A stretch of DNA of 64,000 bases, from assembly GCF_004341205.1 (NCBI RefSeq), contig NZ_SLUL01000002.1, positions 1 through 64,000 on the forward strand, written 5' to 3'. Below the pieces are notes generated by a model. It saw only the letters and a list, made by a program, of their open reading frames with translations. It did no database searches and was not told the DNA's origin. Source of the stretch: Thermolongibacillus altinsuensis (lineage in GTDB: Bacteria > Bacillota > Bacilli > Bacillales > Anoxybacillaceae). Every line of letters starts with the position of its first letter. The stretch's first letter is position 1. Position numbers and translations under genes: made by a program. Below, one piece after another: positions 1 to 11,420 of this stretch.

Positions 1-283
<283 letters not shown>

Positions 284-357
284 GTTTTCTCACTAGCTAG
301 ATCTTGACGCTTGCTGTTCTGTTCAGTTTTCAAGGAACTCTCGCAAACGACTTTTTT

Positions 358-386
358 ATATTACAATACAATTTAGTGCTTGTCAA
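358..386 (-). promoter_or_regulatory. rRNA operon promoter
   Basis: Minus strand: TTGACA (386-381), 17-bp spacer, TATAAT-like TAATAT (363-358), with an A/T-rich block immediately upstream that suits an UP element. The expected start near 350 leaves a leader of about 65 nt. The leader contains CCTTGAAAACTGAAC, the conserved motif of Bacillaceae 16S leaders used in antitermination and processing stems. Confidence 0.88.
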
Positions 387-472
387 CGATTTTAAAAAAT
401 ATTTTTTATCGCTCTATCAAAAAGAACAATTAACATTATACATAAACAAAATTTTTTCGCAATAGAAAATTT

Positions 473-507
473 CAACTGACAATGATGTTAACCATCATTG
501 TCAGTTG
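473..507 (-). terminator. terminator of the HD-GYP gene
   Basis: A perfect 15-bp inverted repeat (473-487 with 493-507, 5-nt loop) whose upstream arm includes the stop codon of the HD-GYP gene. On the minus strand it is followed by a modest AAATTTTC tract. It insulates this gene from the rRNA promoter about 90 bp further on. Confidence 0.8.
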
Positions 508-1601
508 ATAATTTCTTCAATAAATAAATCTCTCCGTTCTCTCAATGCAATAATTTCATTTGTATCAATTAATTTCACCATCGGCCGTGTTGGTGATTCT
601 GATTCAAAAAAGACAATCTCCGCTATTTGTTCATTGGAAAGTTTCACTTTCGTACCAATCGAAAGCGTCATCAGTATAGATGACAATGCATTTACAACCG
701 AAATATCAAATTTTCCAAAACAATCATGTTGGATTTGTTCTAACACTTTAAAAGGAGATTGTTTCTTGCGATACGGTCGTTCTGAGATCATCGCATGATA
801 AACATCAGCCACCGCCACAATTCTGCTATAAGGATGAATTTTATTTTGTTCAACTCCAAATAAATAGCCGCTCCCATCATTTCGTTCATGATGTTGCAAA
901 ACAGCCAACTTAACACCTTCTTGTAAAGAAGGTATTTTTTGGACCATTTTATATCCATATGCCGTATGCTGCTTGATTTCTTTATACTCTTGAGGAGTGA
1001 GCGCCGTACTTTTTTCAATTATCTTTGGATCTATTTTTGCCATACCACAATCGCTGAGCAAACCAGCAATCGCTACTTGACAATAGTCTCCCTTGGAATA
1101 TTGAAGCTTTTTAGCTATTACACCTGCCAACAATCCGACAGTCACTGCATGATGAAATAAATAATCTTCCTTTGTTGAATAATGATGGAATGTTAAAAGT
1201 TCTTTTTCTGATTCAATCACTCTTTCAAATAAAGGCATAAAAAATTTTCTTATTTTTCCAATATCGATCGGTAGCCCTGATTGCCAACTTTGAAACATTT
1301 GTTTATATTGACGCACTGCTTCTAGATATAGCGTTAATATCTCTTCGTTTTTTACGGAGTTCTTAACGGAGTTTTTAACGGACGGAACTTCTTCTTTAAT
1401 AATCTCAGTCGGACGAAAAGGATTTCCATTGACAAGCAAGGATTGAACACGAACACTGGGCACTAAAAACTTTTGCAAAACTGTCAGTAATTTTTGATCT
1501 AGCACTGTATTTTTAGGAATAATGACACGCATTGATTTTCCAATTACATCCTCAGCGAGAATACAACCTTCTTGTAATTGAGTCGTTTTTACAAGCAACA
1601 T
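501..1601 (-). CDS. degenerate HD-GYP domain protein
   Basis: 366 residues. The C-terminal half (about 145-310) has the HD-GYP fold: an HHAVTVG helix, QHTAYGYKMV, QHHERNDGSGYL and the AVADVYHAMISERPYRK signature. HD-GYP enzymes hydrolyse cyclic di-GMP using a bimetal centre. Here the defining HD pair reads S183-D184 and the GYP motif reads GYL (244-246), so at least one metal ligand is missing and catalysis is doubtful. It may instead bind a nucleotide or act as a regulator. Residues 74-85 are a 4-residue tandem repeat (VKNS units) linking the N-terminal region (1-70) to the rest. It sits between gyrA and the rRNA operon, with its own terminator. Start ATG at 1601 has a GGGGGAG site upstream. 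Confidence 0.85.
   Translation of the reverse strand: MLLVKTTQLQEGCILAEDVIGKSMRVIIPKNTVLDQKLLTVLQKFLVPSVRVQSLLVNGNPFRPTEIIKEEVPSVKNSVKNSVKNEEILTLYLEAVRQYKQMFQSWQSGLPIDIGKIRKFFMPLFERVIESEKELLTFHHYSTKEDYLFHHAVTVGLLAGVIAKKLQYSKGDYCQVAIAGLLSDCGMAKIDPKIIEKSTALTPQEYKEIKQHTAYGYKMVQKIPSLQEGVKLAVLQHHERNDGSGYLFGVEQNKIHPYSRIVAVADVYHAMISERPYRKKQSPFKVLEQIQHDCFGKFDISVVNALSSILMTLSIGTKVKLSNEQIAEIVFFESESPTRPMVKLIDTNEIIALRERRDLFIEEIIN
1350..1388 (-). repeat. 12-bp in-frame tandem repeat in the HD-GYP gene
   Basis: On the minus strand the unit AACTCCGTTAAA recurs about three times, encoding N-S-V-K. The same AACTCCGTWAA core recurs at 55581-55776 in an unrelated gene. Confidence 0.8.
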
Positions 1602-1637
1602 CTCCGTCTCCCCCTGTCTTTAGGAAGATAAAATTTC

Positions 1638-1660
1638 AGAGGAACACACCGTGCTCCTCT
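1638..1660 (-). terminator. probable gyrA terminator
   Basis: A 10-bp stem (AGAGGAACAC at 1638-1647 with GTGCTCCTCT at 1651-1660, one G-U type mismatch) directly after the gyrA stop codon. On the minus strand it is followed by GAAATTTTATCTT, a weak T-rich tail. Confidence 0.6.
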
Positions 1661-4131
1661 TATTCATTTACTAATTCATCATCTTTCTCTTCTTCATGAT
1701 CTTTTTCTTCTTTTGGAACCTTTGCCACTGTCGCTACATATTCATGTTCGTTGTCTTCATCGAGGCGAATCAACTTAACCCCTTGTGTATTTCGTCCCAT
1801 TATGGAGATATCGCTAACAGCCATCCGAATAATCACTCCGCTAGCTGTCATTAACATTAAATCTTCGTCCCCGATCACCGTTTTAACGGCAACAACCGTT
1901 CCATTTTTTTCAGTAATATTACAAGTTTTAATTCCTTTTCCGCCACGACTTTGAATGCGGTATTCGGAAGAAGGAGTTCTTTTTCCATATCCATTTCTTG
2001 TCACAATTAAAATATCTTCATTTCCTTCTAAACTCTCCATACCAACGACTTCGTCATCTGAGGATAACGTAATTGCTTTTACTCCAGCAGCATTTCTTCC
2101 CATCGAACGAACATCTGTCTCTGGGAATCGAATTAACATGCCGTTTTTAGTACCGACAATAATATCTTTTTTACCATCTGTTAACTTGACTGAAATTAAT
2201 TCGTCTCCTTCATGTAAATGAATCGCAATTAAACCATGATTGCGAATATTGGCAAAAGATGATAGAGGTGAACGCTTTGCAATTCCTTTCTTTGTTGTAA
2301 AGAACAAAAAGGATTCTTCGTTAAATTCTTCAATAGGAATGACAGTATTAATGATTTCATCTTTTTCGATGTTCAATAGATTGACAATTGGTATTCCTTT
2401 CGCGGTACGACCAAATTCAGGAATCTCATATCCTTTCGCTTTGTAAACTTTTCCTTTATTAGTGAAAAACAAAATAATATGGTGAGTAGAAGTGATGAGT
2501 AAATGCTCTACAAAATCATCTTCATTTGTATTCATCCCTTGAATTCCACGACCGCCGCGTCTTTGACTACGATAAGTTGAAACAGGGAGCCTTTTAATAT
2601 ATCCATTATGAGTTAACGTAACAACGATATTCTCACGCGTGATGAGATCTTCGTCATCAATGGTTTCTAATCCTCCATTTACGATTTCCGTTCGACGCTT
2701 GTCATTAAATTTTTCTTTAATTTCTAGCAACTCGTCCCGAATAATTTGCAACACTTTTTCTTCATTCGCTAAAATTTCTTTTAAATGGCTGATCAACTGG
2801 ATTAAATCTGTATATTCTTGCTCAATTTTCTCACGTTCTAATCCTGTCAATCTTTGCAGACGCATATCTAAGATCGCTTGTGCCTGCTTCTCGGTTAACG
2901 AAAATTTGCTCATTAACCCCTCTTTTGCAATCTCAGTAGTCGCTGAATTGCGAATAAGGTTAATGACCTCATCTAAATGATCGAGGGCGATACGCAATCC
3001 TTCTAAAATATGCGCCCGCGCTTCCGCCTTATTCAACTCAAATTGAGTGCGGCGACGAATCACTGTTTTCTGATGCTCTAAATAGTGCTGTAAACATTGT
3101 TTTAAATTCAATACTTTTGGCTCTCCATTAACAAGGGCAAGCATGTTAATGCCAAAGCTTGTTTGTAACGCTGTCTGTTTATATAAGTTATTTAAAATGA
3201 CGTTCGCATTCGCATCTTTTCTAACTTCAATCACAATGCGCATGCCGCTTCGATCCGATTCATCTCGTAAATCCGTAATTCCGTCAATCTTCTTTTCCCG
3301 AACAAGCTCAGCAATTCTTTCGATGAGCTTTGCTTTATTCACTTGATATGGCAGTTCACGGACGATAATCGTTTCTTTTCCGTTTGCTTTTTGTTCAATC
3401 TCTACCTTCGCGCGTAAAGTAATCGATCCTCTTCCCGTTTCATACGCTTTCCGAATACCGCTACGGCCAATAATCTGTCCTCCGGTTGGAAAATCAGGGC
3501 CAGGAATAATTTCCATTAACTCCGCCACTGTTATGTCAGGATCTTTCATGAGCTCGAGTAAAGCGTCAATGACTTCTCCTAGTTGGTGCGGAGGAATGTT
3601 GGTTGCCATTCCAACAGCGATTCCAGAAGAGCCATTAACAAGTAAATTCGGGAAACGAGCTGGCAAAACAACGGGTTCCTTTTCTGATCCATCGTAGTTA
3701 TCTTGATAATCAATCGTATCTTTGTTGATATCTCGAAGCAGTTCCATCGCAATTTTAGACATTCTTGCTTCCGTATATCGCATGGCTGCTGGAGCATCTC
3801 CGTCAATGGATCCAAAGTTGCCATGACCATCTACAAGCATATAGCGGTAGTTAAAATCTTGAGCCATGCGCACCATCGTATCGTATACAGCCGCATCCCC
3901 ATGCGGATGATATTTACCGATCACTTCTCCAACAATACGAGCAGATTTTTTGTACGGTTTATCCGCGGTCATCCCTAAATCATGCATCGCATACAAAATA
4001 CGGCGATGGACTGGTTTTAACCCATCTCGAACATCGGGAAGAGCGCGGGAAACGATGACGCTCATCGCATAGTCTAGAAAAGAAGAACGCATCTCCTGGC
4101 TAATATTTATTTCCTTTACTCGTTCAGACAT
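1660..4131 (-). CDS. gyrA: DNA gyrase subunit A
   Basis: 823 residues, normal for a Bacillus GyrA. It breaks and rejoins DNA in the A2B2 gyrase that adds negative supercoils. The breakage-reunion domain opens the protein ([21 protein letters not shown]); the catalytic Tyr is Y119 in AAMRYTEAR. The C-terminal beta-pinwheel carries the GyrA box QRRGGRGI and ends in an acidic Glu/Asp-rich tail. A TTG at 4140 in the same frame lies inside the ribosome binding site (AGGGAGGTT), so ATG 4131 ([11 protein letters not shown]) is the start. The quinolone-determining segment reads [10 protein letters not shown]: residue 80, equivalent to E. coli Ser83, is Ala. gyrB lies 103 bp upstream. Confidence 0.97.
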   Translation of the reverse strand: MSERVKEINISQEMRSSFLDYAMSVIVSRALPDVRDGLKPVHRRILYAMHDLGMTADKPYKKSARIVGEVIGKYHPHGDAAVYDTMVRMAQDFNYRYMLVDGHGNFGSIDGDAPAAMRYTEARMSKIAMELLRDINKDTIDYQDNYDGSEKEPVVLPARFPNLLVNGSSGIAVGMATNIPPHQLGEVIDALLELMKDPDITVAELMEIIPGPDFPTGGQIIGRSGIRKAYETGRGSITLRAKVEIEQKANGKETIIVRELPYQVNKAKLIERIAELVREKKIDGITDLRDESDRSGMRIVIEVRKDANANVILNNLYKQTALQTSFGINMLALVNGEPKVLNLKQCLQHYLEHQKTVIRRRTQFELNKAEARAHILEGLRIALDHLDEVINLIRNSATTEIAKEGLMSKFSLTEKQAQAILDMRLQRLTGLEREKIEQEYTDLIQLISHLKEILANEEKVLQIIRDELLEIKEKFNDKRRTEIVNGGLETIDDEDLITRENIVVTLTHNGYIKRLPVSTYRSQRRGGRGIQGMNTNEDDFVEHLLITSTHHIILFFTNKGKVYKAKGYEIPEFGRTAKGIPIVNLLNIEKDEIINTVIPIEEFNEESFLFFTTKKGIAKRSPLSSFANIRNHGLIAIHLHEGDELISVKLTDGKKDIIVGTKNGMLIRFPETDVRSMGRNAAGVKAITLSSDDEVVGMESLEGNEDILIVTRNGYGKRTPSSEYRIQSRGGKGIKTCNITEKNGTVVAVKTVIGDEDLMLMTASGVIIRMAVSDISIMGRNTQGVKLIRLDEDNEHEYVATVAKVPKEEKDHEEEKDDELVNE

Positions 4132-4208
4132 ACGAAACAACCTCCCTTACTTCACTTTTTATAAAAAAACATATGGGAGGGTGAAAAACACTCTCCAAAT
4201 TGTACAAG

Positions 4209-4234
4209 AAAGGATAGACATTTGAATCTATCCT

Positions 4235-4236
<2 letters not shown>
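4209..4236 (-). terminator. hairpin after gyrB
   Basis: AAAGGATAGA (4209-4218) pairs perfectly with TCTATCCTTT (4227-4236) around an 8-nt loop, overlapping the gyrB stop codon. On the minus strand it is followed by CTTGTAC with little T-run, so it may attenuate or process rather than fully end transcription into gyrA. A second stem (GGAGGGTG/CACTCTCC, about 4176-4197) follows before gyrA. Confidence 0.55.
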
Positions 4237-6160
<1,924 letters not shown>

Positions 6161-6219
6161 TTATCACCTACGCTTTCCTTTGCAAACAACATATTTGAGG
6201 ATAAATGGGCACGAGGAGG

Positions 6220-7335
6220 CTACCATTTTGTCATTTGCCCGGAGACGACTTTATAAAGGTCGGCATCAAGAAGGACGTCATGCTCAATCCCATCAATACT
6301 TGTAGTCGTTACAAATGTTTGCACTTTCCCTTGAATGGAATTCAGCAAGTGTGTTTGCCGAAAGTCATCAAGTTCTGACAATACATCATCTAATAAAAGA
6401 ATCGGGTACTCACCGATCTCGGAAAAAATCAAGTCAATTTCAGCTAGTTTTAATGAAAGGGCCGTTGTTCGTTGTTGTCCTTGTGATCCAAATGTTTGTA
6501 CATCTTTTCCATTAATAGCAAATGACAAGTCATCCCGGTGAGGTCCCGCTAACGTGATTCCTCGTTCCATTTCTCTATTCTTTATTTTAGCAAACTTTTC
6601 GTTGTAAGCCTCTATTATTCTCGACAATTCTTGCTTTTCTGATACATCAATCGATGGATGATAGTGGATCGTTAATGTTTCGCTTCCTCTGCTGATTTCA
6701 GCATGAATCGGTTTGGCCCATTTTTGTAACAATTCAATAAACTCATATCTTTTTAGCGTAATTTTTGCCGCGAATTCAATAAGTTGTTCAGTCAATACAG
6801 AAAGAAATGTTTCATCCGTTTGCTTTTTTGATTGAAGCAATTTTAGATATTGATTTCGTTGTTGTAATATTTTTTGGTATTGACTTAGTTCATACATGTA
6901 AACAGGGGATACTTGTCCAATTTCCATATCAATAAAACGTCTTCTTATTTGCGGACTCCCTTTAACAAGATTTAAGTCTTCAGGAGCGAACATAACAACA
7001 TTCATATGTCCGATGTAATGGCTTAACTTTGCCTGCTCAATATGATTCACTTTTGCTTTTTTTCCTTTTTTTGATACGACAAACTGCAATGAAAGAGAGC
7101 CGCTTCGTTTTGAAACTTTCCCCTCTATTTTAGCATAATCTCTCTCCCACCGAATAAGATCTTTATCGTTAGAAGTTCGGTGGGATTTCGCCATCGCAAG
7201 CACATAAATGGCTTCCATCACATTTGTTTTTCCTTGAGCGTTTTCCCCTAGAATGACATTCACTTTGTTTTGAAAATGCCAATGAGCTGTTTCGTAATTT
7301 CGATAGTCTTTTAACGTTAATTGTTCTAAAAACAA
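6220..7335 (-). CDS. recF: DNA replication and repair protein RecF
   Basis: 371 residues. An SMC/ABC-type ATPase that helps RecO and RecR load RecA at gaps during replication restart. Walker A is GENAQGKTN, the signature is [16 protein letters not shown] and Walker B is [15 protein letters not shown] 7335 ([15 protein letters not shown]) is preferred: it has the AAAGGTGGGGG site about 5 nt upstream and matches the RecF N-terminus. The in-frame GTG at 7347 lies inside that site. The gene follows the S4 gene closely and reads into gyrB. Confidence 0.95.
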   Translation of the reverse strand: MFLEQLTLKDYRNYETAHWHFQNKVNVILGENAQGKTNVMEAIYVLAMAKSHRTSNDKDLIRWERDYAKIEGKVSKRSGSLSLQFVVSKKGKKAKVNHIEQAKLSHYIGHMNVVMFAPEDLNLVKGSPQIRRRFIDMEIGQVSPVYMYELSQYQKILQQRNQYLKLLQSKKQTDETFLSVLTEQLIEFAAKITLKRYEFIELLQKWAKPIHAEISRGSETLTIHYHPSIDVSEKQELSRIIEAYNEKFAKIKNREMERGITLAGPHRDDLSFAINGKDVQTFGSQGQQRTTALSLKLAEIDLIFSEIGEYPILLLDDVLSELDDFRQTHLLNSIQGKVQTFVTTTSIDGIEHDVLLDADLYKVVSGQMTKW

Positions 7336-7349
7336 AGGTGCCCCCACCT

Positions 7350-7568
7350 TTACGAACGGACAATAAAAGTACCAATATCTCTAATTTCAACAACATCTTC
7401 TGGTTTTAACTTTCGGCCACGTCTTTGTTCAAGTTCACCGTTGACCAATACTTCATGTGTTTGCAAAAACCATTTAGCCATGCCACCGGTTTCAATAACA
7501 TTCGTTAGTTTTAAAAGCTGTCCTAATGTAATGGTTTCTGTTGAGATTTTTACTTCTCGTATCATCAT
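7350..7568 (-). CDS. yaaA: S4-domain RNA-binding protein RlbA/YaaA
   Basis: About 72 residues: one S4 RNA-binding domain ([20 protein letters not shown] ... [24 protein letters not shown]). The B. subtilis orthologue in the same dnaN-yaaA-recF position is implicated in ribosome biology. ATG 7568 is chosen because the in-frame GTG at 7580 directly abuts the GGGAA site. The stop codon is 2 nt from the recF ribosome binding site, suggesting coupling. Confidence 0.9.
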   Translation of the reverse strand: MMIREVKISTETITLGQLLKLTNVIETGGMAKWFLQTHEVLVNGELEQRRGRKLKPEDVVEIRDIGTFIVRS

Positions 7569-7629
7569 TGATCCGCTCACTTCCCATAAAAAGTGTCCAT
7601 TATTTTATTTTACTAAAAAAACGCAACTA

Positions 7630-7667
7630 AGAAAAGAAAGCTGCTAGTTCTCTTTTTCCTAGCAGCT
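7630..7667 (-). terminator. dnaN terminator
   Basis: AGCTGCTAG (7639-7647) pairs perfectly with CTAGCAGCT (7659-7667). On the minus strand the stem is followed by TTCTTTTCTT. It lies between dnaN and yaaA, separating dnaA-dnaN from the recF-gyrB group. Confidence 0.85.
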
Positions 7668-7676
7668 GTTTATCCT

Positions 7677-8813
7677 TTAGTAAGTTCGCACAGGTAAAAT
7701 GAGCTGTAGCATGGAGTCATCGTGAAGAGCACGAATCAAAAATGGGCGCATTGCACCTGTGAAACTAATTTTGATTTCGGTTCCTTCTAATGCCTTTAAT
7801 GCGTCCATCATATATTTTGCGCTAAACGAAATTTTTAATTCTTCTCCCTCGACCAGTTCACTCTGAATTTCTTCAACCACTTTTCCGATTTCAGGAGAAT
7901 TAGAAGAAATTTCAATGATTCCATCTGATAACGTTGCTAATCGAACAACATTATTTCTGCCTTCTCTCGCTAATAATGAAGCGCGATCGATCGCTTGTAA
8001 AAATTCTTTTGCGTTCACGATAATGTCCGTTTTGCTGTCTGTTGGGATTAATCGCGATGTATCTGGGTAATTTCCGTCAAGCAATCTTGAGAAGAAAAGC
8101 AAATGCTTTGTTTTGAAAAGCACTTGATTTTCTGTAATAACGATATCGACTAGTTCATTGGAATCATCAAGAATTTTGCTTAATTCGTTTAGACTTTTTC
8201 CTGGGATTACAATGTTGTAAGAGGAAAATGTATTCGTTTCTATTTTTGCTCTTCTTAATGCCAAGCGATGGCTATCTGTTGCAATACACGTCAACTCGTC
8301 ATTTTCGATTCTCCAGTTTACACCTGTCAATATCGGTCTTGTTTCAGATGTCGACACAGCAAAAACTGTTTGGCGAATTAAGTTTTTTAATAAGTCAGTC
8401 GGTAACTTAAACACATTTTCTTCTTGAATTTGCGGTAAGCGTGGATACTCTTCTGGATCTAATCCGTTTAAATTAAACTCTGTTTTTCCTGAACGAATCG
8501 TTGTGACAAAATGATCTTGAACTTCTAATTCAACTGTATCCTTTGGTAGTTTTCGCACGATTTCGCTGAAAAAACGAGCTTGCAAAACAACGCTTCCAGG
8601 CTTGATTACTTCAACAATTACCTTATCTTCTTCTTCAGTTGGAATGAAGGACTCAATCGAAATATCAGAATCACTTCCTGTTAGCGTTACTCCACTTTCA
8701 GTAGCGACAATTTTGATTCCAGTTAAAATCGGAATCGTTGTTCGCGAAGAAACAGCTTTCATCACATCTTGGACACTTCTTACTAAATGGTCGCGATTAA
8801 TGACAAACTTCAC
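7677..8813 (-). CDS. dnaN: DNA polymerase III beta subunit (sliding clamp)
   Basis: 378 residues, the usual length. The dimeric clamp holds PolC and DnaE on DNA and recruits partners such as YabA, MutS and ligase. The N-terminus MKFVINRDHLVRSVQDVMKA, the GLDPEEYPRLPQ segment and the C-terminal ILPVRTY are typical; three clamp domains span about 1-125, 130-250 and 250-378. GTG 8813 has an AGAGGAGGA site 7-8 nt upstream. It is downstream of dnaA, separated by the 172-bp origin segment. Confidence 0.97.
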   Translation of the reverse strand: MKFVINRDHLVRSVQDVMKAVSSRTTIPILTGIKIVATESGVTLTGSDSDISIESFIPTEEEDKVIVEVIKPGSVVLQARFFSEIVRKLPKDTVELEVQDHFVTTIRSGKTEFNLNGLDPEEYPRLPQIQEENVFKLPTDLLKNLIRQTVFAVSTSETRPILTGVNWRIENDELTCIATDSHRLALRRAKIETNTFSSYNIVIPGKSLNELSKILDDSNELVDIVITENQVLFKTKHLLFFSRLLDGNYPDTSRLIPTDSKTDIIVNAKEFLQAIDRASLLAREGRNNVVRLATLSDGIIEISSNSPEIGKVVEEIQSELVEGEELKISFSAKYMMDALKALEGTEIKISFTGAMRPFLIRALHDDSMLQLILPVRTY

Positions 8814-8864
8814 GATAAAGTTCCTCCTCTTTTTTTTAAATAAGTAAAAAGAATAAAAACCTAT

Positions 8865-8900
8865 TAATAATAGTAATAGGGCTTGTGGTTATGTGGATAA
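8865..8900 (-). other. oriC basal unwinding module: DnaA boxes, GC patch, DnaA-trios
   Basis: On the plus strand, two abutting DnaA boxes (8892-8900 perfect TGTGGATAA; 8884-8892 TGTGGTTAT, two mismatches) are followed by a short GC patch (GGGCT, 8879-8883) and a run of trinucleotides TAA-TAA-TAG-TAA-TAG (8865-8879). An A/T-rich stretch continues to about 8826. This is the box/GC/trio order described for the B. subtilis unwinding site between dnaA and dnaN, where DnaA loads onto one strand from the boxes along the trios. DNA melting here is inferred from that order. Confidence 0.85.
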
Positions 8901-8918
8901 ATGAGTAAAACAAAGGAA

Positions 8919-8950
8919 GCACAGTCTATCCACATGTGGACAGACTGTGC
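8919..8950. repeat. 32-bp palindrome with two DnaA boxes between dnaN and dnaA
   Basis: Bases 8919-8950 form an inverted repeat with one mismatched pair (8928/8941), centred on back-to-back DnaA boxes CTATCCACA (8926-8934) and TGTGGACAG (8935-8943). On the minus strand it is followed by TTCCTTTGTTTT, so as RNA it could also be the dnaA terminator. A further box, TTATTCACA, is at 8966-8974. Confidence 0.8.
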
Positions 8951-8985
8951 ATAAAGCGCATAAACTTATTCACATTTTCCTCATT

Positions 8986-10332
8986 TTAATTTTTCAATTT
9001 TTCTTGAATCTCTTTAATTTGTTTTTGCAACTGTACGTCTGTTTGAAGGAGCTTAGAAATTTTTTCATGAGCGTGGATCACAGTTGTATGGTCGCGTCCT
9101 CCAAATTCTTCGCCGATCTTTGGCAACGAACAGTCTGTTAATTCACGTGAGAGATACATGGCAATTTGACGTGGAAACGCAACAGACTTTGTTCGTTTCT
9201 TTGCTTTGAAGTCTTCGAGCTTTACATTAAAATGTTGTCCTACCACTCTTTGAATGTCTTGAATGGTGATCACTTTCGGCTTAGAACTTGGAATAATATC
9301 CTTCAGTGCTTCCGCTGCTAAATCAGCATTAATTTCTTTATTGATTAGAGAGGAATAAGCAACGACTCGAATAAGTGCACCTTCTAACTCGCGGATGTTT
9401 GAGTCAATTTGATTGGCAATATATAACATGACTTCGTTTGGAATATCAAAACCTTCTGCTTTTGCTTTTTTACGTAAAATAGCAATTCTAGTTTCTAAAT
9501 CTGGAGGAGTGATGTCTGTAATCAATCCCCATTCGAAACGAGAACGGAGTCGGTCTTCTAAAGTTGGAATTTCCTTTGGAGGCCGATCGCTTGAAATAAC
9601 AATCTGCTTGCTTTCTTCATGCAACGTGTTGAATGTATGGAAAAATTCTTCTTGTGTTTGTTCTTTTCCAGCTAAAAATTGAATATCATCTATTAGCAGC
9701 ACATCAACATTTCGATATTTGTTGCGAAAATCATCAGCCCGGTTGTCACGAATCGCATTAATAAACTCGTTTGTAAACTTCTCTGAAGACAAATAGACAA
9801 CTTTAGCGGATGGATTGTGTTCAAGGACATAGTGGCCAATGGCATGCATGAGATGTGTTTTGCCTAAACCGACGCCTCCATAGATGAATAAAGGATTGTA
9901 CGCTTTTGCAGGCGCCTCTGCGACTGCTAAAGAGGCCGCATGAGCAAAGCGGTTGCCCGAACCGATAACGAATGTATCAAACGTATACTTTGGATTTAAC
10001 ATGCTTTGCGGAAAGTCCGTTTGATCATCATCGCTTTTTTTGGTTTTAATGGCTGGTTTTACATCAAATTCTTCCGTTATTTGGTTTTGTGGAATCGTAA
10101 ATTTAATTTTCAATTCCTCGCCTGTAATGTCATAAAGCGTTTGTTCAATTAACGTTGTATATCGGGATTCAAGCCAGTCTTTCGTAAATTCATTTGGAAC
10201 GGTAATAATGAGCGTGTCTCCTTTTAACGAATGCGCTTTTGTTGATTTTAACCAAGTGTCGAAGCTCGGTTTGCTAATTTTTTTTTCAATTTCTCCAAGC
10301 GCTTTACTCCATAAATCGGAGATGTTCTCCAC
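8986..10332 (-). CDS. dnaA: chromosomal replication initiator DnaA
   Basis: 448 residues. It binds DnaA boxes, melts the origin and recruits the helicase machinery. Domain I (about 1-85, [23 protein letters not shown]) and a short domain II precede the AAA+ domain with Walker [11 protein letters not shown], Walker [10 protein letters not shown] and the arginine-finger region [11 protein letters not shown]. Domain IV has the box-reading motif [19 protein letters not shown] 10332 follows AAGGAGGGAGAT. DnaA boxes flank the gene on both sides, and boxes upstream (10420-10683) are placed to allow autorepression. Confidence 0.98.
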   Translation of the reverse strand: MENISDLWSKALGEIEKKISKPSFDTWLKSTKAHSLKGDTLIITVPNEFTKDWLESRYTTLIEQTLYDITGEELKIKFTIPQNQITEEFDVKPAIKTKKSDDDQTDFPQSMLNPKYTFDTFVIGSGNRFAHAASLAVAEAPAKAYNPLFIYGGVGLGKTHLMHAIGHYVLEHNPSAKVVYLSSEKFTNEFINAIRDNRADDFRNKYRNVDVLLIDDIQFLAGKEQTQEEFFHTFNTLHEESKQIVISSDRPPKEIPTLEDRLRSRFEWGLITDITPPDLETRIAILRKKAKAEGFDIPNEVMLYIANQIDSNIRELEGALIRVVAYSSLINKEINADLAAEALKDIIPSSKPKVITIQDIQRVVGQHFNVKLEDFKAKKRTKSVAFPRQIAMYLSRELTDCSLPKIGEEFGGRDHTTVIHAHEKISKLLQTDVQLQKQIKEIQEKLKN

Positions 10333-10419
10333 GTCGATCTCCCTCCTTTTCCGAGAGGCTTCGTTTAACTTTGTACAACCTTATCTATAAAAAATCACTT
10401 TTCGACAATTTTCAATACT

Positions 10420-10683
10420 TGTGGACAAATATTTTCACAGTATGTGGAACAATATGTCCACAGATTATCCACATTTTGTGGATAAAAAAGTTTCTCTATT
10501 CATTTATCCAGAGTAAAAACAACAATATAATATCAAATAAAAACTGGTGTTGCAATGATTTTAAAATATTTATCCACAATACTCAAGAGGTGTGGAAAAA
10601 AATTATCCACAAGTTTATAACTTGTGAAAATATTGTCGATAAATGTTGTGGATATCAAAAAATCGTCATTTTATTTATCCACA
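10420..10683. other. oriC upstream DnaA-box cluster
   Basis: The 470-bp dnaA-rpmH gap is A/T-rich and non-coding. Perfect DnaA boxes lie at 10465-10473, 10477-10485 (reverse), 10570-10578, 10603-10611 and 10675-10683. One-mismatch boxes lie at 10420-10428, 10504-10512, 10591-10599 and 10647-10655, with weaker ones at 10443 and 10454. This corresponds to the bipartite oriC of B. subtilis (incA/incB side). Start of bidirectional replication is supported by gene orientation: minus below, plus above. Confidence 0.93.
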
Positions 10684-10727
10684 AGTGTAACCACAAAATT
10701 AGAGGAAAAAAGAGACTCCTGGGATAG

Positions 10728-10757
10728 TTGACATTTTTCTAGATTTCTCACTATAAT
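10728..10757 (+). promoter_or_regulatory. rpmH promoter
   Basis: TTGACA (10728-10733), 18-bp spacer, TATAAT (10752-10757), both consensus, 46 bp before the rpmH start. It fires away from oriC. Confidence 0.88.
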
Positions 10758-10802
10758 TAGAAAGACTGTCTTTAACAGTTATTCCTCAGGGAGGTGTCAT
10801 AT

Positions 10803-10937
10803 ATGAAAAGAACTTATCAACCAAATAAGCGTAAGCGTAGCAAAGTGCATGGTTTCCGCGCTCGTATGAGCACAAAGAACGGAAGAAAAGTTCTTGCTCG
10901 TCGTCGTCGTAAAGGAAGAAAAGTATTATCTGCATAG
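10803..10937 (+). CDS. rpmH: 50S ribosomal protein L34
   Basis: 44 codons of product, the standard size. L34 is a very basic peptide of the large subunit. The translation reads [19 protein letters not shown], then an [12 protein letters not shown] tail, diagnostic of L34. The start is fixed by a GGGAGGTG site and ATG 10803. It opens the conserved rpmH-rnpA-yidC-jag string on the plus strand. Confidence 0.97.
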   Translation: MKRTYQPNKRKRSKVHGFRARMSTKNGRKVLARRRRKGRKVLSA

Positions 10938-10964
10938 GCCACTGAGACCTCAGTGGTCTTTTTT
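10937..10964 (+). terminator. rpmH terminator/attenuator
   Basis: CCACTGAG (10939-10946) pairs with CTCAGTGG (10949-10956) across a 2-nt loop, extended by G-U and G-C pairs from the stop codon, then TCTTTTTTC. It would trim rpmH read-through into rnpA, matching the far higher need for L34. Confidence 0.85.
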
Positions 10965-11001
10965 CTAAACGTGAGCTGCCGATGAAACGATCGAGGTGTC
11001 A

Positions 11002-11361
11002 GTGTTCGAAATGAAAAAAAAATATCGAATTAAAAAAAATGACGAATTTCAAGCCGTATTTAAGCAAGGGAAATCCTTTGCGAATCGCCAATTTGTTTTA
11101 TATGTGCTTGATAAACCTGGACAAGCGTATTTTCGAATCGGTCTTTCTGTGAGTAAAAAAATCGGTAAGGCTGTTGTTCGCAATAGAGTGAAGCGATACA
11201 TTCGCCAAGTTTTCCTGGAAGAGCGGGACAACATTGAAGCAGGGAAAGATTATGTGATCATTGCTCGTATTCCAGTGGCAGAGATGGATTATTTCGAAGT
11301 GAAAAAAAGTTTGCTGCATGTGTTGAAGAGAGCAAATGTCTTAAAAAGAGAAGAGAATTAA
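11002..11361 (+). CDS. rnpA: ribonuclease P protein component
   Basis: About 119 residues. The protein cofactor of RNase P, which matures tRNA 5' ends. Family marks are [21 protein letters not shown], the [23 protein letters not shown] signature and a basic C-terminus. Three in-frame starts exist: GTG 10996 (inside the GAGGTG site), GTG 11002 and ATG 11011. GTG 11002 gives the same N-terminal length as B. subtilis RnpA and a 5-nt gap to GAGG; ATG 11011 is possible. Confidence 0.94.
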   Translation: MFEMKKKYRIKKNDEFQAVFKQGKSFANRQFVLYVLDKPGQAYFRIGLSVSKKIGKAVVRNRVKRYIRQVFLEERDNIEAGKDYVIIARIPVAEMDYFEVKKSLLHVLKRANVLKREEN

Positions 11362-11420
11362 ATTTTTGGCTGATCGTATGTTAAAATACTTGAAGGAATT
11401 TATTGTGTTAGGAGGAAGTG

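Noticed and set aside
1322-1390. Tandem repeat considered as a CRISPR-like or operator array
   Set aside because: Units are 12 bp without spacers, in frame in a coding linker; the same applies to 55581-55776. No CRISPR array was seen in the window.
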